A DNA stretch of 64,000 bases from JAPOXR01 sp963662395 (GTDB lineage: Bacteria; Pseudomonadota; Alphaproteobacteria; Rhodobacterales; Rhodobacteraceae), in NCBI GenBank assembly GCA_963662395.1, contig OY759511.1, positions 2,852,001-2,916,000 on the forward strand, read 5' to 3'. Position 1 is the stretch's first letter. Every line of letters starts with the position of its first letter. The position numbers were made by a program, and so were the translations under genes. Positions 9,452-18,528 of this stretch are shown here, piece by piece. Under the pieces are notes generated by a model that worked only from the letters and a program-made list of their open reading frames with translations, had not been told where the DNA came from and did not search any database.

Positions 9452-11064
9452 CCGCCTACATGGATAGTCCAGGTCTTCACCTTTCACAGATTTTAGACCG
9501 GATCGATGATGCCAAGGCCGAACGCATGCTGCCTAACGGGGTGCTTCAGTTGCTCAATGCCATCGATCCGGAACGCATCCATGGGCCTGCGCGATCAAGG
9601 ACTTTGCGACAAATTCTTTCGCTTGAACTTGTGGTCGAGGATCCTGAGCGGCGGAGGCTGCTCCTAGATGCTGTCCCGGTTAGCAAGATCGCTGAACTGG
9701 AAGAGCGTGTCGGTGCTAGTATTGATCAATTGCGGGAGGCAAGGTCACTGGCACCAACCGTGAAACGCGCGCTCTTGGGATTTTTTGGGTGTGCAACAAG
9801 GGTTGAACCCGAGGACTCGCCAGTGGTTTCGAGTGGGCCCGTCGATCCGGACCGGGGCCTGTTTCCCCATCAAAAAAGAGCAGCGAGCGAAGTGGAGCGG
9901 TTTTTGTACTACGAGGATGGGCGGGTAATGCTGCATCTTCCGACCGGCGTCGGAAAAACACGAACAGCGATGAGCATCGTAGCCTCTCACCTTCGTACCC
10001 GTTCTGAAGGATTGGTAATCTGGTTAGCTGCGACCCGGGAACTTCTTGAACAGGCTGCAGAAGAGTTCGAAGCGACTTGGAGTGCTGTAGGGGATAGGCA
10101 AGTTGATTGCCTGCGATACTGGTCACATCACAACCCCCCTGTTGACAGGGTGACCGACGGGATCGTCATTGCTGGTCTGGCCAAGCTGCATTCGTATGGA
10201 AAAGAGCGTGAGCGGCTATGGAATCTCGGAGATCGAACGACGATGGTGGTCTTCGATGAAGCTCACCAAGCAGTCGCCAAAACTTATCAGGATATCGTCG
10301 AGACAATTGTCACCAGACACCCAAGAACCCCCCTTCTTGGCCTTAGTGCAACTCCCGGGCGCACTTGGGGAAATCCAGAGGTGGATGCTGATGTGGCCGA
10401 ACTCTTTCACGAAAACAAGGTGATGTTGGAATTTGGTGGCACTAATCCTGTCGGGCGTTTGACGGATGATGGTTATTTGGCGGCTGTTGACTTCTCCCTT
10501 CTCAACGTGGAACCGGGGCTTCGGCTCTCCCCTGCGGATCTCGAGGAAATTGTGGGTGCCTTGGAAATTCCGGATTCTTTGGCCGCACGCTTTGGTGAGG
10601 ATGAGCAGCGTAATCTTCGTATTGTGCAACGTGTGCTTGAATTGACCGACAGTCATTCAAGAGTTCTTGTCTTTGCTGCCTCTGTGGAGAACGCAGTGCT
10701 ATTGGCAAGCGTATGCCGAGGTGTAGGTGTTAAAGCAGACGCGGTTACCGGCAAGACGGAGGCTGGTGAGCGAGAACGAATAATCCGGCGGTTTAAGCGT
10801 CGCGGTGGACCAAATAGGATATTGTTTAACTTCGGTGTACTTACGACAGGGTTTGATGCTCCGGCGGCGAGTGCTGTGCTCATTGCGCGCCCGACAAAAT
10901 CCTTGGTGTTGTACAGTCAGATGGTTGGGCGGGTGATCCGTGGGCCAAAGGCGGGGGGAACAAATCAATGCAAAGTCGTAACGGTGATTGATACCACGAT
11001 ACCAGGCTTTGGCGATGTCGCAGAAGCCTTCACGAATTGGGAAGATGTATGGAACACAGCGTAA
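9448..11064 (+). CDS. SF2 DEAH-type helicase, candidate SspF
   Basis: Superfamily 2 helicase of about 538 residues. Motifs in order: FPHQKRA (Q-like), Walker A PTGVGKT (about 165-171), DEAH in VVFDEAHQ (about 270-273), LGLSATPGRT, a second RecA domain with VLVFAASVENA, FGVLTTGFDAP, and the arginine finger box QMVGRVIRG. The N-terminal 130 residues are helical and unassigned. Start choice is uncertain: GTG at 9448 overlaps the sspD stop as GTGA, like the other junctions of this operon; ATG at 9460 is the alternative. It is linked to sspBCD and followed by a GHKL ATPase and a PLD nuclease, so I infer it is part of the restriction module (SspFGH-type). From this gene onward the DNA is visibly AT-richer than sspBCD. 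Confidence 0.72.
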   Translation: MTAYMDSPGLHLSQILDRIDDAKAERMLPNGVLQLLNAIDPERIHGPARSRTLRQILSLELVVEDPERRRLLLDAVPVSKIAELEERVGASIDQLREARSLAPTVKRALLGFFGCATRVEPEDSPVVSSGPVDPDRGLFPHQKRAASEVERFLYYEDGRVMLHLPTGVGKTRTAMSIVASHLRTRSEGLVIWLAATRELLEQAAEEFEATWSAVGDRQVDCLRYWSHHNPPVDRVTDGIVIAGLAKLHSYGKERERLWNLGDRTTMVVFDEAHQAVAKTYQDIVETIVTRHPRTPLLGLSATPGRTWGNPEVDADVAELFHENKVMLEFGGTNPVGRLTDDGYLAAVDFSLLNVEPGLRLSPADLEEIVGALEIPDSLAARFGEDEQRNLRIVQRVLELTDSHSRVLVFAASVENAVLLASVCRGVGVKADAVTGKTEAGERERIIRRFKRRGGPNRILFNFGVLTTGFDAPAASAVLIARPTKSLVLYSQMVGRVIRGPKAGGTNQCKVVTVIDTTIPGFGDVAEAFTNWEDVWNTA

Positions 11065-12932
11065 TGGATAATCAAGCAATTCGACAGAAGTTTGATTTCT
11101 CGATCGTGTCAGCCAGACTCACGATCGAGGCGATGCGTGACAGTGGATACAAGGACACGGATCACGCATTGGCGGAACTTATCGACAATTCGGTTGAGGC
11201 TGGTGCAGATTTGATCGAGGTGATTGCTATCGAAACACCACCGGACCCAAACCGGCCTTACGCACGGGCTCGAGTAAGTGAGATCGCAGTGATTGACAAT
11301 GGCGAGGGCATGGATGGAACAACACTGAGGCGTGCACTGAAGTTCGGTGACGGTACGCGCCTTGATCGTTCAAACCACGGCATCGGTCGCTTCGGAGTGG
11401 GACTGCCCCAGTCGTCAATTTCCCAGTGCAAGCGGGTGGATATCTGGACTTGGCAGAACGGCGCGGCCAATGCATTCCATTGCCATTTGGACCTCGACGA
11501 TATCAAGAATAACGAACAGCAAGACGTTCCCGAGCCGACACCCGACCCGGTTCCGGATAGATGGTTGGACATTGCGGAGAATGTCACAGAGCCAACTGGA
11601 ACCTTGGTTGTTTGGAGCCAGCTTGATCGAGTCAGGTGGAGTGGAGGTGCAAAGACGCTAGATCGAACAGCGGAGCTTTGCGGCCGCATATATCGGAAGT
11701 TTTTGGCGGACGACAAGAAGCCAACCTCAATCAGTTTGATTCTAGGCTCTGAAGAATCCGGTTCATTGGTCCAAAAAGGTAGTCACGACTGTCTCCCAAA
11801 TGATCCTCTCTATTTGATGACGAAGTCTGCCGCTCCTGAACCATTCCAGGATCGAGCGATGTTTAGGCTGTTCAATGAACGGACATGGTCTGTTTTTGTT
11901 GGCGGAAAAGAAGGACAAATCTGTGTGCGCTGTTCAATGGCGCGCACTGACGCAATAAACGAAGCAAAATCTACTATTCGATGGCCGAGATCGTATTCCA
12001 AGGCAGGAGATGCTCCGTGGGGGAAGCATGCCGATCGTAACAAAGGCGTATCGATCGTGCGGGCTCGTCGGGAACTTGAATTGAGTTTGGCTTGGGTAAA
12101 CAACTACGAACCAGAAGAACGGTGGTGGTCGGTCGAGGTAGAGTTTGACCCGATTCTGGACGAGATATTTGGAGTGGTAAACAACAAACAGCATGCGCAC
12201 GGTTTTGTTGGTGGCGCCGGCGGCAACTGGGAAGAACTGAAAGACGATGATGAGACACATGGGGCCTTTCGAGAACGCCTCGAGAATACTTCGGATCCTA
12301 TGGCCCATCTTCTAGACGTGTGGATCTGGATAGACGATCAAATCAGGAGAATGAGAAGTGAACGATCGAAGATTACAAAGGGAACTGGCACTTCTCGCCA
12401 TCCGCAGACAAGGGAAGAAGTGGAGGATGTAGCAACCAATGTCATTAACGAACAGACGGAACGAGGAGAAACTGGCGATACTGACAAGGCACCTGAAACG
12501 AGTTCCGAGGAAAAAATTGAACAGATCGTTGAGTCGGCGAAACAGGTTAGGATAGGCGAGGCTACTGCTCACGAGTGGGCGGAGGAAATCGTTCGCAGTG
12601 GCAGACGGGTTCTCTTGAAATCGGTAACTCTTGGCCATCGGGACGCGTTTTTCGATGTCGAATCTGTCAATGATGTGATCGAAGTTTGGCTTAATGACGC
12701 ACATCCTGTTCATAAACACCTGATTGAAGTTGTGACTGCCGAGAAGGAAGATGAAAGCACGGAGGATCTTGCCAAACGACTTCAAATGGCGGCTTTCACG
12801 TTTCGTTTACTCCTGCTGGCTTGGGCGCGGCATGAGGATAAGGCGCCTGTGGGAATGAAAGATACGCTGAAGGATGTCAGAATGGATTGGGGCAGAGAGG
12901 CACGAAAATTTCTGAACGTGATTGAAACGTGA
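11064..12932 (+). CDS. GHKL (HSP90/MORC-like) ATPase, candidate SspG
   Basis: Protein of 622 residues with a Bergerat-fold ATPase: N-box ELIDNSVEA at about 38-46, G1 box DNGEGM at 78-83, G2 box GIGRFGVGLP at 106-115. The rest contains a WWSVEVEFDP block and a charged, Glu/Lys-rich linker around residues 430-500 before a helical C-terminal domain. The ATG at 11064 overlaps the helicase TAA (TAATG), so this start is preferred over Met codons 5-9 residues upstream. GHKL ATPases of this kind act as DNA-binding clamps or gates. Position between a helicase and a PLD nuclease supports one multi-subunit effector. The specific name SspG is by position, not by alignment. Confidence 0.7.
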   Translation: MDNQAIRQKFDFSIVSARLTIEAMRDSGYKDTDHALAELIDNSVEAGADLIEVIAIETPPDPNRPYARARVSEIAVIDNGEGMDGTTLRRALKFGDGTRLDRSNHGIGRFGVGLPQSSISQCKRVDIWTWQNGAANAFHCHLDLDDIKNNEQQDVPEPTPDPVPDRWLDIAENVTEPTGTLVVWSQLDRVRWSGGAKTLDRTAELCGRIYRKFLADDKKPTSISLILGSEESGSLVQKGSHDCLPNDPLYLMTKSAAPEPFQDRAMFRLFNERTWSVFVGGKEGQICVRCSMARTDAINEAKSTIRWPRSYSKAGDAPWGKHADRNKGVSIVRARRELELSLAWVNNYEPEERWWSVEVEFDPILDEIFGVVNNKQHAHGFVGGAGGNWEELKDDDETHGAFRERLENTSDPMAHLLDVWIWIDDQIRRMRSERSKITKGTGTSRHPQTREEVEDVATNVINEQTERGETGDTDKAPETSSEEKIEQIVESAKQVRIGEATAHEWAEEIVRSGRRVLLKSVTLGHRDAFFDVESVNDVIEVWLNDAHPVHKHLIEVVTAEKEDESTEDLAKRLQMAAFTFRLLLLAWARHEDKAPVGMKDTLKDVRMDWGREARKFLNVIET

Positions 12933-13846
12933 GTGCGCCACTAGAGAACGACATCTTATCCCTGTTCGAGGGAGCTCAGCACAATGTGCTGATCGCTGCA
13001 CCATTCATACGGTCGGAAGCGTTGGGTCGCCTGCTTGATAGTATTCCAGGCGGTGTCGAGACGAAGATTGTCACAAGATGGCGAATAGAAGACTTACTTG
13101 CGGGTGCTTCCGATCTTGAAGTTTACGAATTGGCAGAAGCAAAAGGGATATCAATATACTTGTGCGGCAACCTTCATGCCAAGTTGTTTGCTGCAGATGA
13201 CACGTGCCTCGTCGGGTCCGCCAATGTGACGGGCGCTGCACTTGGCTGGCGACCACATTCTAATCTGGAATTGCTGGTACCCATCTCTCGGACGGCCGAG
13301 CCTGTAAGTAGGCTAGAAAAACAATTATTTGATAGTGGAGTGCTGGCCACTTCCGGACAACGTGATCGGTTTGCTAAACTACTTGAAAGGCTTCGTGTAT
13401 CGAAGACATCGATACCAGAAACCGAAGACGGGAATTCGAATTTATTGCCTTCGGATTGGTTTCCACAAGCTAGAAACCCAGAAGAGCTATTTTTGGCATA
13501 TCAAGGAGGAACAGATTTTAGTCGTCCCACTCTGAATATTATGCGGGAAGAATTACGAAAGATCGGCGCTGTTGCCAATTTGAGCAAAGAAGAGTTCCGA
13601 TTATGGATCGCGGTCAAGATTACTCAAACGCCTCTCGTTGCGGAGGTCATTCAGCGAATTGAAAGGTACGGACAAATTAGCGAAGCCGAGATCGGAAACC
13701 TGCTCACTGAAGTCGGCGTTGATGCAAATTCGTATCAGCCTCGCGATGTGTTAGAAGTTCTTGAACGTTGGTTTACATACTTCCTTTCCATACGATATGA
13801 GACCGCCCGCGAGTCAGTCAGGTTGATCAAGGCAAAGGAACTATAG
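12929..13846 (+). CDS. PLD-family nuclease-like protein, candidate SspH
   Basis: Protein of 305 residues with one clear phospholipase D HKD motif: His83, Lys85 and Asp90 in LHAKLFAADD, followed by GSAN at about 96-99. A single motif per chain suggests the active site forms from two subunits, as in BfiI- and Nuc-type nucleases. The N-terminal 80 residues have the expected alternating pattern with VLIAAPFIRS. The C-terminal 150 residues are helical and unassigned. The GTG start overlaps the previous stop (GTGA). It closes the six-gene operon. As the only recognisable nuclease of the effector half, it is the likely DNA-damaging subunit. Confidence 0.72.
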   Translation: MSAPLENDILSLFEGAQHNVLIAAPFIRSEALGRLLDSIPGGVETKIVTRWRIEDLLAGASDLEVYELAEAKGISIYLCGNLHAKLFAADDTCLVGSANVTGAALGWRPHSNLELLVPISRTAEPVSRLEKQLFDSGVLATSGQRDRFAKLLERLRVSKTSIPETEDGNSNLLPSDWFPQARNPEELFLAYQGGTDFSRPTLNIMREELRKIGAVANLSKEEFRLWIAVKITQTPLVAEVIQRIERYGQISEAEIGNLLTEVGVDANSYQPRDVLEVLERWFTYFLSIRYETARESVRLIKAKEL

Positions 13847-13890
13847 AGATTGATGTTGTGTGGACTATTCAAAAAACGATTTCTGCTGCG

Positions 13891-13917
13891 TGCGGAATAT
13901 CTTCCGAAAATTCCGCA
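13891..13917. terminator. Hairpin after the ssp operon
   Basis: TGCGGAAT at 13891-13898 pairs perfectly with ATTCCGCA at 13910-13917 across an 11-base loop, 45 bases after the last stop of the operon. There is no run of T behind it on either strand, so it may be a transcript-stabilising hairpin rather than a classical terminator. Confidence 0.3.
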
Positions 13918-14072
13918 GTGTCCAAACTCTCTCTGTTGCATGCGAGTGTAGTCAGCGATCATGCCCGGTCCCGCCTGCTGGCGGAATGACTTCGGCTTCA
14001 ATTAGCAATCAGGGGTTGGTGGTTTCTTATTGGGCATGAGTCAGGGCCACCGGCCTGTCGAGGAAGAACACT

Positions 14073-14441
14073 ATGAAGACTTCAATGCGCCTTGTCATCT
14101 GGCTGGCTGCCGTTGCGGTCAGCACGCTTCCCGCCGCCGTGCTATCCTGCGATGCCTAGAACAGTCGGGAATTCTTCCGTCAGGCATCGGCCCGGGATGG
14201 CGAGACGTGTCTGCAAACCGGTGCCGATCCGACAGTGAGGGACTCGAATGGATTGACACCGCTGCGCCGGGCAACCGCCTGGAATGGCAATCCCGAGGTG
14301 ATCACCCTGCTGTTTGAGCTCGGTGCCGATGGCACGGCCAGGTCGAGTTATGGAACAACGGCCTGGGATTTAGCACAGCATAACGAGGCACTACGCGGCA
14401 CGGATGCACGGTGGTTGCTCAATGAATCCAGGTTCGAATGA
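14073..14441 (+). pseudogene. Small secreted ankyrin-repeat protein with internal amber stop (copy 1)
   Basis: One continuous frame gives a signal peptide (MKTSMRLVIWLAAVAVSTLP, then AAVLSCDA), an in-frame TAG at 14157-14159, and then a mature region with ankyrin-like helices: DSNGLTPLRRATAWNGNPEV, LLFELGADGTARSSYG, TAWDLAQHN. Without the TAG the product would be about 121 residues with one to two ankyrin repeats. A homologous and more decayed copy lies at 23904-24286, sharing the start region and the TAWDLAQHNEAL segment. Readthrough or a recoded stop cannot be excluded but nothing supports it. It lies between the ssp operon and an IS1182 element. Confidence 0.65.
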
Positions 14442-14481
14442 CAATTGAGAAAGCTGAAATTCCGGGGAATCCGGGCTCCTA

Positions 14482-16145
14482 GGAGCCTGTCGAAATACCG
14501 GCATTGAAAGCGGTGTCCATGGCGTCTGAATGCCTGCACATCTTCATCGGCTCCGGGTCGAATTTCACCGGTGACCGGCGCCCGGACCCACCTCGGCGGC
14601 CAGCCTTGCCGACAATTCTGCCTGCCAGGGCTGCAATTCCGGTCGAATTCGGCTAAATTCCTGTTCTCAAGCCATGCTCCTTTGCCCTTCATGCCGCCGA
14701 ATGTCCGCCCAACAGCAGCCGGTGCATGCGCTTCAGGTTCCATGACGTGCAGACCAGGCTCCACTCGCCCTGTACAGCCTCGATGCCGCGCAGGCTGAAC
14801 TGGTCAAGGCCCATGACCCTCTTGATGATTCCGAAGACCGGGCGGGCGGCGGCCTTGCGCTTCGCATGGATCCGCTCCCCTTCGGCAGAGCCCATCCGGT
14901 GCTTCATCCGCTCAACCGCATCGGCATCGGCAGGAGGCTCTGTCACCGGCACCCTTCTCTCCCGGAGTGGACGGTTGTGGTGCTGCCGGCCGGAAGCAAT
15001 CAGGGGCTCGATGCCCCGATCGTCGCACAATTCAACATTGGCGCGGCTGAAATATCCGGTATCGGCGACGATGCCGGCCGGGCTGCCGACATCCTCGAGC
15101 GCGGCAAGCGCCGGTGCCGTCCCGTCGACATCATTCGGTCTCTGGCTGACATGGGCATGGGCAATGAGGTGGCTGCCATGGTCCACCGATGCCCGGGCGC
15201 CCAAGGCCTGCTCGAAGCCTCCGGCCGGCGGCATGATCCGCGAATCCGGGTCGGTGAAACTGATCTGGTCCCTGGGGCGGGGGCCCGGCACCGGCGGCTT
15301 CGGCGGCCTGCCGCCGAGCTTGCCTCCCCGTTCCCGTTCCTTCTGGCGCCGCTCCTGCATCTTCTCCTCGCATGCCGCCTGTTCGGCTGCATGGCGGGCC
15401 GCGGCGCGGGCCTCGATCTCCTTCCTGGCCTCGGCGATCTTCGCCAGGCGCTCTTGCCGGCGCCCGAGTTCCTCGGGAATGTCGAGAGCGCACTCCTGCT
15501 CGTCCGCCACCTCGGCCAGTTCCAGCAGCCGGGCGACCTCCGCCTTCAGCTGCGCCTCGATGCGTTCCATATGCGCATGGCTCATCGCCCGGTGGCGGCT
15601 GGCATTGGCCTTCACCCTGGTGCCATCGAGGCTGACATGGCCAAGCTTCAGCATGCCCATGGTGCCGGCAATCGACAGCACCTGGACAAACAGCTCCTGC
15701 AGGGCAGGCAGGTGGCGCTTGCGGAAACGGGCAATGGTGTCATGGTCGGGATGCAGATTGCCGGTGACATGGCGCACCGCCACCGAGTCATGCGTCGCCG
15801 CTTCCAGCTTGCGGCTCGAATGCACGCCGGTTGAATAGCCGTAAAACAGCAGCGCCGTCATCATCACCGGGCAATAGGCCGGCTTGCCGCCATGCCGGTA
15901 GACGCCGGTGATCTTGTCCAGATCCAGGGATTCGACGATCTCGACGACAAAGCGGGCCAGGTGATCGTCCGGCAGCCACTCCTGGATCGAAGGTGGCAAC
16001 AGCCAGACCTCGTCACGATTGGCCCTCTGGAACCTGATCGAACCGACATCATCCTCCAGACTGTTCATTCACTGCCCGATACTACCATATCTTGTGGAAA
16101 AGGACAGGAAATCACTGCAAATCCATGGCCAAATCCGACAGGCTC
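14482..16145. mobile_element. IS1182-family insertion sequence
   Basis: Complete element of 1664 bases. It begins GAGCCTGTCG and ends with the inverse, CGACAGGCTC, and is flanked by a direct CTAG at 14478-14481 and 16146-16149, the short palindromic duplication typical of this family. It contains one full-length transposase gene on the minus strand. The right CTAG coincides with the border of the adjacent IS630 relic. Confidence 0.85.
14689..16068 (-). CDS. IS1182-family transposase
   Basis: Full-length DDE transposase of 459 residues. The N-terminal block with LLPPSIQEWLPDDHLARFVV and the conserved YHGGKPAYCPVMMTALLFYGYSTG-type segment (about 55-85) identify the family. HLDPDHDTIARFRKRHL-like helix-turn-helix residues follow. 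A Lys/Arg/Glu-rich coiled-coil insertion lies in the middle (about 190-250), and VADTGYFSRANVELC and the C-terminal CTSWNLKRMHRLL box match the catalytic core and end. No stop or frameshift interrupts it, so the element may still be active. Confidence 0.9.
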   Translation of the reverse strand: MNSLEDDVGSIRFQRANRDEVWLLPPSIQEWLPDDHLARFVVEIVESLDLDKITGVYRHGGKPAYCPVMMTALLFYGYSTGVHSSRKLEAATHDSVAVRHVTGNLHPDHDTIARFRKRHLPALQELFVQVLSIAGTMGMLKLGHVSLDGTRVKANASRHRAMSHAHMERIEAQLKAEVARLLELAEVADEQECALDIPEELGRRQERLAKIAEARKEIEARAAARHAAEQAACEEKMQERRQKERERGGKLGGRPPKPPVPGPRPRDQISFTDPDSRIMPPAGGFEQALGARASVDHGSHLIAHAHVSQRPNDVDGTAPALAALEDVGSPAGIVADTGYFSRANVELCDDRGIEPLIASGRQHHNRPLRERRVPVTEPPADADAVERMKHRMGSAEGERIHAKRKAAARPVFGIIKRVMGLDQFSLRGIEAVQGEWSLVCTSWNLKRMHRLLLGGHSAA

Positions 16146-16148
16146 CTA

Positions 16149-17352
16149 GTGGTCTGATTCATTCATCTGATGCCATTTCCTGCAGCTTCCGGTGCCCTCT
16201 TTTCCACGAGGCGACCAGCTCCTCGGGTTTCCTGCTCCAGCGGAACGGACGGGCATCGTTGACGTTGTGGTGTTCGATGTATCCCTCTATCGCCGCGATG
16301 CACTCGTCGAGCGAGTCGAGGATCGCGTCCTTCGGCCTCTGCCTCGAGAGCCTGGAGAAGAACCCCTCGACGGCGTTCATCCACGAGGCCGGGCCTGCGT
16401 GAAACGGAACGTCCGGTCGGGACGCCCCTTCAGCCATTCGTTGACCTCGACCGACTTGTGCGAGGAGACGTCGCCCTGGACGACGTGGACCGGCACTCCG
16501 GGCTCGATCCGCTCGGCGACGTGGTCGAGGAAGGCGAGGAACTCCTCCGGGCGGTGCCGTTCGACCGTCTGGCCGACGACCTTGCCGGTGGCGACGTCGA
16601 GCGCTGCCAGAGGCAGGTGGCGGCGTTCCGCCTGCAGTCACGGGTGCGGGTCCCGGCGGCTCCGGGCTTCATCGGCAGCGGCCTCCGCGTCCGTCCCGAT
16701 GCCCGGATCCGCGGCTTCTCGTCGACCGGGATGACCACCGCATGGTCGGGCGGGCAGGCACAGAGGCCGACGACGTCGCGGACCTTCAACTCGAACCTCG
16801 GGTCGCGGGAGACCTTGAAGGTCTTCACCTGGTGCGGCCCGAGGCCGTTGCTCTTCAGGATGCCGTGCATGGTGGAGACGGCCATCCCCGGCCGCTTCGC
16901 CAGCGCCCGCACCGTCCAGTGCCGGGCGTGCTCCGGCGGCGGCGACATCGCCAGCGCCAGCGCGGCCTTCACCTTCTCCCCGGGAATCGGCTTCTTCCCC
17001 GGCGGACGGGTGGCATCATGGAGGAGCCCGCCGACACCCTCGGCAAGGTAGCGGTCCCGCCGGTGCCGGACCGCCCGGTCGACATGCCGGTCCGCCGCAT
17101 GGTCCCGGCCGGCCCGCAGCCCGAGCCGGGCTCGACGATGATGCGGGCCCGCCGGACATGCTTCTGCATGCTGCGCGGGTTGCCCGCGATGCCTTCGAGG
17201 CGTGCCTGCTCTTCGCCCGACAGCCTGATTTCCTGCCTTGTCGATTTCCTGCCCATCGACATGTTCCCGTTTTCATCGGCCGCATGATGGCGGCGGGCAG
17301 GACAGTATCACGCATGGCGAAACAATGGAATCCTTTGTATCGAGCTAACCAC
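16149..17352. mobile_element. IS630-family element, decayed
   Basis: The element is bounded by GTGGTCTGATTC at the left and the inverse of GTGGTTAGCTCG at the right, each next to TA (16147-16148 and 17353-17354), the TA duplication expected for IS630/Tc1 elements. Terminal repeats match clearly only over the first five bases. The transposase inside is frameshifted. The IS1182 element abuts it directly through the shared CTAG. Confidence 0.7.
16159..17262 (-). pseudogene. IS630-family transposase, frameshifted
   Basis: The reading is spread over three minus-strand frames. The N-terminal part starts MSMGRKSTRQEIRLSGEEQ, the middle contains WTVRALAKRPGMAVSTMHGILKSNGL (helix-turn-helix) and VVIPVDEKPRI (first catalytic Asp region), and the last part FHAGPASWMNAVEGFFSRLSR, with the final catalytic Glu, and the HHNVNDARPFRW tail. 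At least two frameshifts separate these blocks, so no active enzyme can be made by simple translation. Programmed frameshifting occurs in some IS630 elements but usually only once. Confidence 0.8.
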
Positions 17353-17360
17353 TAGACGCT

Positions 17361-18173
17361 TCACTCGTCGCCTTCTTGAACCCTTTGCCTCGATTCTCCT
17401 CGGGTGTCGTTCTTCTTCTCGAAGTATTCGTTCATGCGGTTCAGGGCCTTTTCCCTCGCTTCTTCAAAGTCAATGTCAAGATCGTCATCGACACGGGAAT
17501 AGCACAGGTTCCTGCGCCCAAGGTGCATCACCTCTTCATGAGAAAGGGATCGCAGGAACCATGCGATAGCCCCCACCTGATGATCTTCTCCCAGCCTCCC
17601 GAAGGCAACCATTGCCGAGTGGAACAACTCCTTTTCCGGAGTGAACGGGCAATTCAGGTGCCAGGAGCATCCAATCGCCTGGAAAATCAAGTCCTCGTTG
17701 TTGACTGAGGCGCTGTCCAATATTGCATCGGGATCATGGTCTGCGTGCTTGAGAAAATTGTAGGCCTGCCGTTTGTCCCGGTAGAATTCACGTGCAGCAC
17801 CGGCGGGACCTGACACCGTAACCTCGTCAATGTCGATGTCCGGCTTCTCTTTCAGCATGTCGATCGTTGGTTGAAGCGCTTCCATTACACCCTCACCCCA
17901 GCCTTCCAGGTCCTTGTCGGACAAATCGCCGGCAATGTAACTCTTGGCCGTGCTCAGAAGCCCATACATCACTCCGTGGAACGCAGGATCCTTGCCACGG
18001 TGACGAAGCAGGTCTGCATACAGTCCGTATGCGGCAGACGTCACCATATGGATCGCAAGAGCATCCTCCTCCATGAAATACATTCTGATTGCCGCGCCGA
18101 GTTGCCGTTCTGCAGCGGCAAGCTTGTTGATCAGTATCTTGCTGGATTCAGCTTCGTTCTTGATGACTTCCAT
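17361..18173 (-). CDS. Conserved hypothetical protein
   Basis: Intact protein of 270 residues. The N-terminal third is helical with ILINKLAAAERQLGAAIRMYF and DALAIHMVTSAAYGLYADLL, a pattern I recall from an unnamed family of bacterial cytosolic proteins of similar length. A further conserved-looking stretch is FYRDKRQAYNFLKHADHDPD, followed by AIGCSWHL. No catalytic motif is evident and I propose no function. It is flanked by the IS630 relic and an ISKra4 element and its stop lies a few bases from the IS border. Confidence 0.6.
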   Translation of the reverse strand: MEVIKNEAESSKILINKLAAAERQLGAAIRMYFMEEDALAIHMVTSAAYGLYADLLRHRGKDPAFHGVMYGLLSTAKSYIAGDLSDKDLEGWGEGVMEALQPTIDMLKEKPDIDIDEVTVSGPAGAAREFYRDKRQAYNFLKHADHDPDAILDSASVNNEDLIFQAIGCSWHLNCPFTPEKELFHSAMVAFGRLGEDHQVGAIAWFLRSLSHEEVMHLGRRNLCYSRVDDDLDIDFEEAREKALNRMNEYFEKKNDTRGESRQRVQEGDE

Positions 18174-18528
18174 GCAACTTTCCTTTCAGTGACTCCTCCT
18201 GGGTCCGGAGCCCCTCCGTCAATTTCCGCGTCTGCCGCTGGATGCTGTATTTTCTTCTGCCAACGAAAGTGTGCAAGGGAGTGATTTCCCAGTGGCAGCC
18301 TGCAGTTTTCCCAGTGCATTGAAATTGCACGACTAATTCGTGCCCCATCCGGCGGTGATCGCCGGTTCCAGGTGATCTGGCGAAATTGTTGCAGATGTGC
18401 CGCGGAATTTCGCGCCCCCCGGAATTCTGCCTGGAATCCGGCCCGCCTCCTGGCCCCGCCTGGCAGGGTTGGTAGAGTGTTCCAAGGCAAAATAAAGCTC
18501 CGGATACGGAGCGGAAAGGAACACTCCG
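18174..18528. other. Gap upstream of the ISKra4 transposase
   Basis: Presumably includes the promoter of the leftward hypothetical gene and the left end of the ISKra4 element. I could not fix the terminal repeats or a target duplication. No coding motif is visible on either strand. Confidence 0.3.

Noticed and set aside
14726..15838. Long plus-strand frames of 322-370 codons opposite the IS1182 transposase
   Set aside because: Ser/Arg/Ala-rich antisense shadows; the minus strand encodes an intact transposase.
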